Assembly (NCBI GenBank): GCA_020444545.1
Contig: JAHLKT010000001.1
Span: 744,001-808,000, forward strand
DNA: 64,000 bases
DNA from: Desulfarculaceae bacterium
Lineage (GTDB): Bacteria > Desulfobacterota > Desulfarculia > Desulfarculales > Desulfarculaceae
Reading direction: 5' to 3'
Below the pieces are notes generated by a model, which was given only the letters and a program-made list of their open reading frames with translations, ran no database searches and had not been told where the DNA came from. The position numbers and the translations under genes are program-made. Below, one piece after another: positions 32,394 to 40,562 of the stretch. Each line of letters begins with the position of its first letter. Within the stretch, counting starts at the first letter, position 1.

Positions 32394-34568
32394 ATGATTT
32401 CAACCGTGAATGCCGCCGGCGCGGCGAGCCAGCAGGGGCCCAACCAGGCCCTGGTGAACGCGGTGGCCAAAGTGGTCATGGTTCTGGCGGTGAGCCTGAG
32501 TCTCTACCAACTTTACACCGCGGGTATCGCTCCTCTCACCGCCCTGGTCCAGCGCTCGCTGCACCTGGGCGCCATTCTCAGCCTCACCTTCCTGCTCAGG
32601 CCCATCGGGCCCTGGGCCCGGAAGGACCGCTTCAATTTCTGGACGCTGATGGACTGGGCCCTGGTCTTGGCCTCGGTCTATTGCGTCTATTACATCTGCT
32701 CCAACTTGAACGAGATCTTCGCCCGCCAGGGAGACTGGCTCGAGGCCGACGTCTGGGTCAGCGTGGTGGGCACCCTGCTCACCCTGGAGGCCTGCCGCCG
32801 GGTCATCGGCGGGGTGATGGCCGGCATCTGCTTCGCCGCGCTCATCTACGCCTTCACCATGGGCGACGTGATCCTGGCGGTGTTGGGCTGCATGCTCTTT
32901 GCACGGCTGTGCAACAGCCCCAAGAGCTGGCTCACCCTGCTGGTGGGCCTGGCCGCGGTGGGCTATTGGCTCTACGGCATCTATTACGAGCCCTACCTGC
33001 TGGACATGTTCCTGCACAAGCCCTACAGCGTGGAGCGCATCGCCACCACCCTGTGGCTGACCACCGAGGGCATCTTCGGCCTGCCCCTGGGCGTGGCCGC
33101 CACCTTTGTCTTCGTGTTCGTCTTGTTCGGGGCCTTCCTGGAGGTCACCGGCGGGGGCAACTTCTTCATCGATTTGGCCTACGCCCTCACCGGCCGCTTC
33201 TCCGGCGGCCCGGCCAAGACCGCGGTATTGGCCTCGGGCTTCATGGGCTCGGTGTCCGGCTCGGCGGTGGGCAACGTGGTGGCCACCGGGTCCTTCACCA
33301 TCCCCATGATGAAACGGGTGGGCTATAGGCCCCACGTGGCCGGGGCCATCGAGGCGGCGGCCAGCACCGGCGGCCAGCTCATGCCCCCCATCATGGGCGC
33401 GGGCGCCTTCCTCATGGCCGAGTTCACCAACACCAGCTACCTGACCATCATCAAGGTGGCCCTGGTGCCGGCCATCCTCTACTACTTCACCGTGCTTCTG
33501 TTCGTGCACTTCGAGGCCCAGAAACAGGGCATCATGGGCCAACCCAAGGACAAGCTGCCCAAGGCCTGGAACGTGATCAAAGGGGGCCTGCACTTCATCA
33601 TTCCGGTGGGCATCCTCGTCTACGTGCTCATGGCCAACTACTCGCCCATGATGGCCGGCTTCGTGGCGGTGGTGAGCACCCTGGCCGCCAGCATCCTGGC
33701 CAACCTGGTGCGCTGGAGCCTGAACAAGGGCGTGGTCAAGGAGATCAGCGACCAGCGCCTGAGCGCCGGGGAGCTGGCCAAGGCGGAAGGTTCCATGGTG
33801 GTCACCGGCCTGGAGCGCGGGGCCAGGAACGCCATCATGGTCTCGGTGGCCTGCGCCGCGGCGGGCATCATCGTGGGCATGGTCACCCTCACCGGCATGG
33901 GGCTCAAGTTCTCCAGCCTGGTCCTGGACCTCTCCTTCGGCATCGAGGCCCTGGCCATCCTGCTCATCGGAGCCGCCTCGCTGGTCTTGGGCATGGGCCT
34001 GCCGGTGACCGCCTCCTACATCGTCCTGGCCACCCTGGCCGGTCCGGCCCTGCTGGACCTGGGCGTGCCGCTGTTGGTCACTCACATGATCGTGTTCTGG
34101 TACTCCCAGGACGCCAACGTGACCCCGCCGGTCTCCCTGGCCTCCTTCGCCGGGGCGGGCGTGGCCGGGGCCAACCCCATGCAGACCGCCTTCACCTCCT
34201 GGAAGCTGGCCAAGGGGCTCTACATCATCCCCATCATCATGGCCTACCGCCCCATGCTGGGCATCGCCAACGGCAAGGAGTACGAGCTGATGCACTGGGA
34301 GGTGATCTTCACCTGGATCACCACCCTGTGCGGCCTGGTGGCCTTTGCTTCCGCCCTGGACCGCTACATGTTCCGCAAGGCCACCATCCTGGAGACGGCG
34401 ATCCTGGTCTGCGCGGCGGGCCTGCTGTTCTGGCCGGACATCGTGCTGCCCGGCGGCGGGGTGATCCCCGCCTGGCTGGTGGATTCGGCCGGCTTCGGCT
34501 TGCTGATCCTGGTAGTGATCATGCAGAAGGTCTGGCGCCCGGCGGGCGCCGCCCCGGCCGCGGCCTGA
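32394..34568 (+). CDS. TRAP transporter permease, fused small and large (4TM/12TM) subunits
   Basis: A 724-residue integral membrane protein. The N-terminal DctQ-like helices and the DctM-like core are fused, as usual for TAXI systems. Core markers are VFVLFGAFLEVTGGGNFFIDLAYALTG, MGSVSGSAVGNVVATGSFTIP and GGQLMPPIMGAGAFLMAE; later come LGMGLPVTASYIVLATLAGPAL and SQDANVTPPVSLASFAGAG. It uses an ion gradient to import the substrate supplied by the binding protein. A C-terminal extension adds three helices. A strong terminator follows at 34593. Confidence 0.95.
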   Translation: MISTVNAAGAASQQGPNQALVNAVAKVVMVLAVSLSLYQLYTAGIAPLTALVQRSLHLGAILSLTFLLRPIGPWARKDRFNFWTLMDWALVLASVYCVYYICSNLNEIFARQGDWLEADVWVSVVGTLLTLEACRRVIGGVMAGICFAALIYAFTMGDVILAVLGCMLFARLCNSPKSWLTLLVGLAAVGYWLYGIYYEPYLLDMFLHKPYSVERIATTLWLTTEGIFGLPLGVAATFVFVFVLFGAFLEVTGGGNFFIDLAYALTGRFSGGPAKTAVLASGFMGSVSGSAVGNVVATGSFTIPMMKRVGYRPHVAGAIEAAASTGGQLMPPIMGAGAFLMAEFTNTSYLTIIKVALVPAILYYFTVLLFVHFEAQKQGIMGQPKDKLPKAWNVIKGGLHFIIPVGILVYVLMANYSPMMAGFVAVVSTLAASILANLVRWSLNKGVVKEISDQRLSAGELAKAEGSMVVTGLERGARNAIMVSVACAAAGIIVGMVTLTGMGLKFSSLVLDLSFGIEALAILLIGAASLVLGMGLPVTASYIVLATLAGPALLDLGVPLLVTHMIVFWYSQDANVTPPVSLASFAGAGVAGANPMQTAFTSWKLAKGLYIIPIIMAYRPMLGIANGKEYELMHWEVIFTWITTLCGLVAFASALDRYMFRKATILETAILVCAAGLLFWPDIVLPGGGVIPAWLVDSAGFGLLILVVIMQKVWRPAGAAPAAA

Positions 34569-34592
34569 CTCTAGAAACAACCCGAACCCCCA

Positions 34593-34624
34593 GGGGCGGC
34601 TCCGAACGGGGCCGCCCCTTTTTT
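34593..34624 (+). terminator. Rho-independent terminator of the TRAP operon
   Basis: GGGGCGGC (34593-34600) pairs with GCCGCCCC (34611-34618), followed by six T residues. It lies 24 nt past the permease stop. Confidence 0.85.
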
Positions 34625-34629
34625 GCGGC

Positions 34630-34635
34630 TATAAT
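34630..34635 (+). promoter_or_regulatory. Perfect -10 hexamer TATAAT, 6 nt upstream of an ATG (leaderless candidate)
   Basis: TATAAT is followed by GGCCTC and the ATG at 34642, with no Shine-Dalgarno. No -35 element is evident because the terminator stem occupies that position, so the promoter is less certain than the geometry suggests. Confidence 0.4.
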
Positions 34636-34641
34636 GGCCTC

Positions 34642-35649
34642 ATGACTTGGCGTCTGAAATCTTTGGCCGCGCTGTTGCTGGTATTGCTCCTGGCCGCCCC
34701 GGCCCGGGCCTGGTCGCCGCCAGCCGACCCGCCCCGCCCCGGCCCCTGGGCCGTGGCCGAAAGCCGCCAAACCTGGCAGGACGCCTCCCGCGGCCGCGAG
34801 GTGCCGGTGAAGCTCTACCGCCCCCAAGGCGCGCCCGCCCCCTGGCCGGTGCTGATAATCTCCCACGGCCTGGGGGGCAGCCGCGAGGCCATGGCCTACC
34901 TGGCCCGCCATTTGGCCAGCCAGGGCTACGGCGTCTGCGCGGTGCAACACGCGGGCAGCGACGGCGAGGTGGGCGCGGGGCTCAGCCTGCTGGCCACCTA
35001 CTGGGCCCTGTACAAGGCCGGGCGCAACCCGGAGAGCTACCGCCAGCGGGCCGGGGACCTCTCCTTTGCCCTGAACCGCCTGGCCCTATTGAACCGCGAG
35101 CCCGGCCCCTGGCAAGGCCGCCTGGACCTGGGCCGCGTGGGGGTGGCCGGGCACTCCATGGGAGCGCTCAGCGCGCTGATCGCGGCGGGACAGGATTTCG
35201 GAGGGGGCGGTGCCTGGCGCGAGCCCCTGTTCCGGGCCTTCATCGCCCTGAGCCCGCCGGTGCCCGGCAAGCTCCCGCCTCGGCGGATGTACGGGCCCAT
35301 CGCCCTGCCCGGCCTGCACATCAGCGGCGGACAAGACGTGGCCCGCCTGGGCTTCACCACCGCCGAGCGGCGGCGAGTGCCCTTTGACCACATCAAACGG
35401 GCCGACCAGTATCTACTGTGGCTAAACGACGGCGATCACCGCAGTCCCCTGGGCTATCCTGCCGGGCCGGAGCGTCCGGCCCACGAGGCCCGCTACCACC
35501 AGCTCATCCTCATGGCGGTGAGCGCCTTTGCGGACGCCTATCTGCGGGAGGAGGCGGCGGCGCGGGCCTGGCTGCAAGGCCCGGCCCCGGAGCGGGCGGT
35601 GGGAGGCGTGGCCGCCTGGGAGTGGCGGGCCGGGACGCCGCGCCGATAG
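34642..35649 (+). CDS. Secreted alpha/beta hydrolase (dienelactone hydrolase/PAF-acetylhydrolase-like)
   Basis: A 335-residue protein with a signal peptide (LAALLLVLLLAAPARA) and an alpha/beta hydrolase domain. Features are the oxyanion segment ISHGLGGSREAMAYLARHLAS, the nucleophile elbow GHSMG, a likely acid in ISGGQDVARL and the His in NDGDHRSPLG. A variable helical lid lies between them. Similar proteins act on lipids or short esters in the periplasm. It stands alone, flanked by terminators. The start has no ribosome site but a -10 element 6 nt upstream. Confidence 0.85.
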   Translation: MTWRLKSLAALLLVLLLAAPARAWSPPADPPRPGPWAVAESRQTWQDASRGREVPVKLYRPQGAPAPWPVLIISHGLGGSREAMAYLARHLASQGYGVCAVQHAGSDGEVGAGLSLLATYWALYKAGRNPESYRQRAGDLSFALNRLALLNREPGPWQGRLDLGRVGVAGHSMGALSALIAAGQDFGGGGAWREPLFRAFIALSPPVPGKLPPRRMYGPIALPGLHISGGQDVARLGFTTAERRRVPFDHIKRADQYLLWLNDGDHRSPLGYPAGPERPAHEARYHQLILMAVSAFADAYLREEAAARAWLQGPAPERAVGGVAAWEWRAGTPRR

Positions 35650-35662
35650 CGCCGCGCCCCAC

Positions 35663-35693
35663 AAAAAAAGGGCGCGCCCCATGGGACGCGCCC
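35663..35693 (-). terminator. Rho-independent terminator of the small membrane protein gene
   Basis: GGGCGCG (35670-35676) pairs with CGCGCCC (35687-35693). On the minus strand it is followed by seven T residues (A-run 35663-35669). It lies 29 nt past the stop at 35722. Confidence 0.8.
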
Positions 35694-35721
35694 TGAATCG
35701 TTCCAGCGGAAAAGGAGGAGC

Positions 35722-36039
35722 TTACTCTTCCGTTTTCTCCTCGGCCGGGGCCTCTTCCATGGCCGCCAGCTTGGCCTTGAGCTCGGCCACTTCCTGCTTG
35801 TAGCGCTCGGCGTCGTCGCCCTCGGCGGCGGGCGGGGTGAAGGGCTCCATGGCCGCTTCGCTCTCGGCCTTGCGCTTGTCCTTCATCTCCTCGGCCCCCA
35901 GATAGGCGGCCAGAACCCCGCCCAGGATCAGGATGGGCGGAATCACGCCCTTGAGCAGCCAAAGAAACTCGTCCCACCAGGCGAAGATGCCGATGATTCC
36001 CAAAAGCAGGGCTATCAACCCACCAACCAAGGCCACCAT
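35722..36039 (-). CDS. Small membrane protein with an acidic coiled-coil tail
   Basis: A 105-residue protein from ATG 36039 (AAGGAGG upstream); longer readings lack a ribosome site. Two N-terminal membrane helices (MVALVGGLIALLLGIIGIFAWW and IPPILILGGVLAAYLGAEE) are followed by a charged coiled coil (ERYKQEVAELKAKLAAMEE). The first helix starts without a cleavage site. It resembles small envelope proteins seen in this bacterial group, but the function is unknown. It has its own terminator. Confidence 0.85.
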   Translation of the reverse strand: MVALVGGLIALLLGIIGIFAWWDEFLWLLKGVIPPILILGGVLAAYLGAEEMKDKRKAESEAAMEPFTPPAAEGDDAERYKQEVAELKAKLAAMEEAPAEEKTEE

Positions 36040-36142
36040 GATTATCTCCTCCTTAGGGGATTTGCATTTTTCGTGTGGATGGAGACGCCAAAGCGGAAAC
36101 GGCCTCCACTCATTTCTAGGTAGCATGGGCCACGCCCGGCTG

Positions 36143-36415
36143 TCAAACCTTTGCGCCACCCCGGCCCCATGCCCGGACGCGCCATCCCCCCGCCGGATGG
36201 GGGGCCAAAACATAGAGCGCGCCGTCCTCGCCGGCCAGCCGCCAGCGCCGGGCCACCGGCTCGGCCGGGTCCGCCCCGGCCACCAACTCCTCGCCCAGGA
36301 TGCTCACCGTCCGCCAGCCATCGCCCAAATCCAGGGCCACCGGAGTCTGGCGGGAGCGGCCGCTTTCCCAAAAGCGTACCCTGGCCGCCCGCCAAGCGCT
36401 AGCGGAAGGCCCCAT
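36143..36415 (-). CDS. Hypothetical basic small protein (DUF6504-like)
   Basis: A 90-residue protein whose ATG (36415) lies 17 nt inside the preceding PH-domain gene and lacks a strong Shine-Dalgarno. The segment RVRFWESGRSRQTPVALDLGD, then WRLAGEDGALYVLAPHPAGG and WRVRAWG, resembles DUF6504 proteins in its strand order and spaced Trp/Arg residues. Those are found beside Y-family polymerases in other bacteria. No polymerase gene is nearby. Coding potential is likely but the start is uncertain. Confidence 0.5.
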   Translation of the reverse strand: MGPSASAWRAARVRFWESGRSRQTPVALDLGDGWRTVSILGEELVAGADPAEPVARRWRLAGEDGALYVLAPHPAGGWRVRAWGRGGAKV

Positions 36416-36866
36416 AGACCCGCTCGTCGTGGGCCCCCCGGTCCAGGAGCACCTGCTTGAAGCGGGTGGGCGCGGGCACTCCGCTGAGGCGGAGAATCTC
36501 CACCTCGCCGCCGGGCACCTTGGCGTGGATGTGCACGTGGGCCACGTTCATCAGGCGCTGGGCCATGCCCCGCCGCAGGTCGATGCGGGTTATGTTCACG
36601 ATGGGCGCGATCTGCTTGGCGTGGGAGGGGAAGCTCCGCTCCACCTCCACCGCATCCTGGCTCACCCTATACATGCGCGTGAAGCGGGTGATGATTACGT
36701 AGGCCCCCAAAAGACTGGCGATGAGCTGGCCCGCCGCCTCGGATATGAAGGTATCCGGGTTTACCAGAGGCCCCACCAGGAAGATGAAGATGCCGAAGTA
36801 CCACACCCCGAAGGACTGCCACGCGGGGCGGAACTCCATGTAACGGCCGATGGTCGTCTGGGCCAT
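36399..36866 (-). CDS. Membrane protein with a bacterial PH-like (bPH2) domain
   Basis: A 155-residue protein from ATG 36866 with AGGAG upstream. Two membrane segments (FGVWYFGIFIFLVGPLVNP and LIASLLGAYVIITRF) precede a beta-rich domain (YRVSQDAVEVERSFPSHAKQ, IVNITRIDLRRGMAQRLMNV, HIHAKVPGGEVEILRLSG) characteristic of DUF304/bPH2. These domains stabilise membrane or sensor complexes. It may be cotranscribed with the overlapping small gene downstream. Confidence 0.8.
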   Translation of the reverse strand: MAQTTIGRYMEFRPAWQSFGVWYFGIFIFLVGPLVNPDTFISEAAGQLIASLLGAYVIITRFTRMYRVSQDAVEVERSFPSHAKQIAPIVNITRIDLRRGMAQRLMNVAHVHIHAKVPGGEVEILRLSGVPAPTRFKQVLLDRGAHDERVYGAFR

Positions 36867-36944
36867 GCGCGTCTCCTAAAAAACGTACGGCCCCAGCCTA
36901 ACCCGGCCTCATGGCTTTGGCAAGGCGCATGGGGCCTGCCGGCC

Positions 36945-39929
36945 TCAGCGAACCCCGGCGAACTGGCGGGCGGCCCGCCGGCGGGCGCATTCGGGGCAAA
37001 TCACCTCCCCGCCCATGCCCTCCTTTTGCCGCGGGCTCAGGCGGCTGGCCACCCGGTCCAGGTATAGCTGGGGCAGATAGGGCTTGCCGCAGGCATCGCA
37101 GGTGAGCAGGGGCAGCTCGCGAAGCACCGTGCCGGCCAGGGTGGTCTTGCGCACCCCGTCCCGGTCCATAAGCCGGATGGCCCCGGTGGGGCAAGCCGCC
37201 GAGCAGGCTCCGCAGCCGATACAGCGGTCCGCCGCCTGATGGAAGTCGATGAGCGCGCTGCGGTTGGCCGGGGTCTCGCGGAAGTGCAAGGCCCCCACCC
37301 CCATCTCGGCGCAGGCGGTCTGGCACAGGCCGCATCCGATGCACACGTCGCAGCGCAGGCAGCGCCGGGCCTCGCCCAGGGCCATGGCGTCATCGAGCCC
37401 CAGCTCGGCCTGCTCGAAGCTGTCCGCCCGCTCCAGGGGGGGCAGCTTGGGGATGTCGGGCCGCTTGAGGCTGGCCTTTTGGTCCGCTTCCACCAGCAGG
37501 GGGGCCACCACCGCCCGGGGGGTGGGATAGGTGTCCGCCGGGTCCAGGGCCTCGCCCTTGAACTGGGCGTCCATGGCCAGGGCGGCCCGCTTGCCCGCGG
37601 CCACCGCCTCCACCACCGTGGCCGGGCCGGTCACCACGTCGCCGCCGGCGTAGAGCCAGCCCAGGGAGGTCTGGCCGCTGAGCATGTCGGCGTTCACCGT
37701 CTTGGCGCAGAGGTTGTCGTCGTGGGCCCAGGGGCCCAGGCAGGCCAGGTCCGGCCGCTGGCTGATGGCCGCGATGATGGCCCCGGCCTCCATGATGAAC
37801 TCGCTGCCCTCCATGGCCTGGGGGCGGCGGCGGCCGGTGGCGTCCGGGGGCCCCAACTCGGCCCGCAGGCACTTGAGGCCCGTGACCTGGCCATCCTCGC
37901 CCACCACCTCCACGGGCATGGTGAGAAAGGCGATGTTGATGCCCTCGGCCAGGGCGTCGTCGATCTCCTCGCCGTGGGCCGGCATCTCGCCCCGGGTGCG
38001 GCGGTAGCTGATGGTCACCTCGCAGCCCAGGCGGCGGCAGGTGCGCGCCGCGTCCATGGCCGCGTTGCCGCCGCCCACCACCACCACCTTGGCGGCCGGG
38101 GCGCCCTGGGTGCCCAGGGACACGCCCCGAAGGAAGGTGATGGCGTCGTGCACCTGGGGATAGTCGGTCTCGCCGGGGATGCCCAGGCGGTAGCCCTCGT
38201 GGGCCCCGATGCCCAAAAACACCGCCTCGTAGCCCTGCTCCTTGAGCTGGTCCAGGGTGAAATCGCGGCCCAGGGCCTGGCCGTTTTTCATCTCCACCCC
38301 CAGCTCGGCGATGGCCTGGACCTCGGCGTCGATCACCTCGCGGGGCAGGCGGTAGGCCGGAATGCCCAGGAAGGTGGTGCCGCCCATGACCTCCTGGGCC
38401 TCGAATAGGGTCACTTGGTGACCGGCCAGGGCCAGGAAGTAGGCGCAGGTCAGGCCGGCCGGGCCGCCGCCGATCACCGCGGCCTTGTGGCCGCTGGCCG
38501 GGGCCAGCTCGGGCCGGGGGTAGTGGCCCTGGTCTTCCAAAACGTGGCGGCAGGCCACCGCCTTCATGGCCCTAATGCTGATGGGCGTGTCCAGTTCCTG
38601 GCGCAAGCAGGATTTCTCGCAAGGGGCCGGGCACACCAGGCCGCAGATGAAAGGCAGAGGATTGTCCTTGCGCATCACCTCCACCGCTTCCACGTAGCGC
38701 TTTTGGCCGATCAGGGCCATGAAGGAGGGGATGTCGATGCCCGCCGGGCAAGTGGCGTGGCAGGGGGCCACCAGGGGGCGCAAACAGTCCATGGCCGCGC
38801 AGGGGATGCCCTGGGCGTGGGAGACCCACTCCTCGCGGAAGTGGCGCAGGCTGCTGGTCAGGGGCCAGGCGGCCGGGGAGTTCATGGCCTCCAGCTGCCC
38901 GGCGATGGCCTCCAGCTGCTCCACCACCTCCGGGCCGCCCCGCCGGATGCGCAGCTGTATGATCAGGCGCACCGCGTGCCAGGTGAGGGTGCGCGAGGCG
39001 TCGGAGGGGTGTTCGCCCAGCTGGGCCAGGCGGATCATGGCCTTGCGGGTCAGCTCCACCAGACAGCGCTCGGCCCCCACGGCCAAGAGGGTGGCGAAGC
39101 CGGGGTTGGCCCCGGCGGCCATCATCTCCTCGGGCTCCAGGGGCAAATCGGTCATGTCCGGGGGCAAAAAGCCGCCCGCGCCGGAATCCAGGGCCAAGGC
39201 CCGGGGCGGGTGCTTGGGGTCCGGGCCTCCGGCCAGGGTAAGCACCGTGCCCAGGGTGTTGCCCAGGGACACCTCCACCAGGCCGGGCCGGGCCACCGCC
39301 CCGCCCACCGTGATCAGGCGGGTGCCCGCCTCGCCGCCCGGCGCGGATGCCAGGTCGGGGTGGGTGAGGATGCGCTTGATCTGATACCAGGTCTCCACGC
39401 AGCAGATCAGGCGGGGGGCCGTGTCGGCCGAGGGCGCGTTGAAAAGCTGCCCCACCCTGACCTCCAGCTCAAAGGCGCTGCCCGCGGGCAGGCCCCGCCA
39501 CTTCAGCTCGGCCATGGCGTTGAGTAGCGCGGGCCGGTGCCGGGACAGGCTGGAATCCAATAGCACCAGGGCCCGGGAGGCCCCGCTGGACAGATGGGCC
39601 AGGTAGAGCGCCTCGATGAGCCCGTAGGGGTCCATGCCCAGGAGCCGGTCCTCGGCCTTGGACAGGGTGTCGCGCTGGCGGGCGTCCACCACCATCTCGC
39701 CCGTGCCGCCCTGCTGGGCAAAGGCCCACCAGGAATGGAACACCGGCTCGGCCGGGGTGGTGCGGCGGCGCAGGCCCGCGGCCCGGAGCTGCTTTACCGC
39801 GTCGAGCGCGTCCAACTGGTGCAGCTCAAACCCGCCGGCGGCCAGATAGGCGTCCAGGTCGGCCAGACCGGGGCGCTGGGTGCGCTCCAACAGGGAGTGG
39901 GGAATGGAAAGGGGTGCTTGCGGAGCCAT
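36945..39929 (-). CDS. GltD-type FAD/NAD(P) oxidoreductase with NuoF-like N-terminus and ferredoxin C-terminus
   Basis: A 994-residue cytoplasmic protein. Residues about 40-330 resemble NuoF (DPYGLIEALYLAHLSSGASR, CVETWYQIKRIL and GTRLITVGGAVARPGLVEVS). The FMN/NADH glycine-rich loop and the Fe-S cysteines of NuoF are absent. Residues about 375-800 are a glutamate-synthase small-subunit module: N-terminal Fe-S Cys set (CHATCPAG, CGLVCPAPCEKSC), FAD motif AAVIGGGPAG at about 479 and NAD(P) motif VVVVGGGNAAMD at about 611. Two [4Fe-4S] clusters follow (CLRCDVCIGCGLC at about 856 and CIGCGACSAACP at about 900), then a Cys-pair ribbon. It is the last gene of the operon with the Fe-S and molybdopterin subunits and probably links them to NAD(P)H. 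Confidence 0.92.
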   Translation of the reverse strand: MAPQAPLSIPHSLLERTQRPGLADLDAYLAAGGFELHQLDALDAVKQLRAAGLRRRTTPAEPVFHSWWAFAQQGGTGEMVVDARQRDTLSKAEDRLLGMDPYGLIEALYLAHLSSGASRALVLLDSSLSRHRPALLNAMAELKWRGLPAGSAFELEVRVGQLFNAPSADTAPRLICCVETWYQIKRILTHPDLASAPGGEAGTRLITVGGAVARPGLVEVSLGNTLGTVLTLAGGPDPKHPPRALALDSGAGGFLPPDMTDLPLEPEEMMAAGANPGFATLLAVGAERCLVELTRKAMIRLAQLGEHPSDASRTLTWHAVRLIIQLRIRRGGPEVVEQLEAIAGQLEAMNSPAAWPLTSSLRHFREEWVSHAQGIPCAAMDCLRPLVAPCHATCPAGIDIPSFMALIGQKRYVEAVEVMRKDNPLPFICGLVCPAPCEKSCLRQELDTPISIRAMKAVACRHVLEDQGHYPRPELAPASGHKAAVIGGGPAGLTCAYFLALAGHQVTLFEAQEVMGGTTFLGIPAYRLPREVIDAEVQAIAELGVEMKNGQALGRDFTLDQLKEQGYEAVFLGIGAHEGYRLGIPGETDYPQVHDAITFLRGVSLGTQGAPAAKVVVVGGGNAAMDAARTCRRLGCEVTISYRRTRGEMPAHGEEIDDALAEGINIAFLTMPVEVVGEDGQVTGLKCLRAELGPPDATGRRRPQAMEGSEFIMEAGAIIAAISQRPDLACLGPWAHDDNLCAKTVNADMLSGQTSLGWLYAGGDVVTGPATVVEAVAAGKRAALAMDAQFKGEALDPADTYPTPRAVVAPLLVEADQKASLKRPDIPKLPPLERADSFEQAELGLDDAMALGEARRCLRCDVCIGCGLCQTACAEMGVGALHFRETPANRSALIDFHQAADRCIGCGACSAACPTGAIRLMDRDGVRKTTLAGTVLRELPLLTCDACGKPYLPQLYLDRVASRLSPRQKEGMGGEVICPECARRRAARQFAGVR

Positions 39930-39954
39930 AACTGCTGCCTCGAAGATCGCGGTT

Positions 39955-39977
39955 AACCCCCCGCCGGGCGGGGGGTT
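39955..39977. other. Strong hairpin between the Fe-S and flavoprotein genes
   Basis: AACCCCCCG (39955-39963) pairs with CGGGGGGTT (39969-39977) with a 5-nt loop and no T-run. It may be an intra-operon stability or processing element that sets subunit ratios rather than a full terminator. Confidence 0.5.
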
Positions 39978-40001
39978 CGGATTAGGGCCGCCCCCGGAGG
40001 C

Positions 40002-40520
40002 CTAGACCTTGGGGTTGAAGTGGTCGCGGGCCACCGCGGCGGCGAAGCGCTCCCGCTGGCCGGTGGGCAGATTCTCGGCGCTGCCGAAGTCCAGGCACTG
40101 GGTCAGGCACTTGGTGACGCAGGCCGGCTTGAGGCCCTGGTCCACCCGCTCCATGCAATAGTCGCACTTGACCGCCTTGGCCGTGACCGGGTTCCACTGG
40201 CAGGCTCCCCAGGGACAGGCGGTGATGCAGCTCTTGCAGCCGATGCACAGGCTGGGCTCGATGAACACGATGCCGTCCTTGGCCCGGCGCTTGATGGCCC
40301 CGGAGGGGCACACGTTCATGCACCAGGGTTCCTCGCAGTGGAAACAGGGCATGAACACGAAGCGCACCCGGGGGATGTCCTTAACCTCCACCGGGCCCAC
40401 CGACATGTTCTTGCACAAGGACGGGCCCATGGGCAGGTCCTTGTTGGTTTTGCAATGAATCTCGCAAGCCAGGCAGCCTATGCAGCGCTCCGAGTCTTGC
40501 AGAAGGAAATATTTGCTCAT
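40002..40520 (-). CDS. Four-cluster ferredoxin subunit (DmsB/PhsB/HycB type)
   Basis: A 172-residue protein from ATG 40520 (GAGGAG upstream). Four cysteine clusters are visible: CIGCLACEIHC, CFHCEEPWCMNVC, CIGCKSCITACP, and CDYCMERVDQGLKPACVTKC. This is the electron-transfer subunit layout of the DMSO-reductase family. It has no Tat signal or membrane anchor, in agreement with a cytoplasmic complex. It lies between the molybdopterin subunit and the flavoprotein and would carry electrons between them. Confidence 0.95.
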   Translation of the reverse strand: MSKYFLLQDSERCIGCLACEIHCKTNKDLPMGPSLCKNMSVGPVEVKDIPRVRFVFMPCFHCEEPWCMNVCPSGAIKRRAKDGIVFIEPSLCIGCKSCITACPWGACQWNPVTAKAVKCDYCMERVDQGLKPACVTKCLTQCLDFGSAENLPTGQRERFAAAVARDHFNPKV

Positions 40521-40562
40521 TTCGCTCCTCACAGGGTGAGGGTTATAGGCTTCACCCGGCCC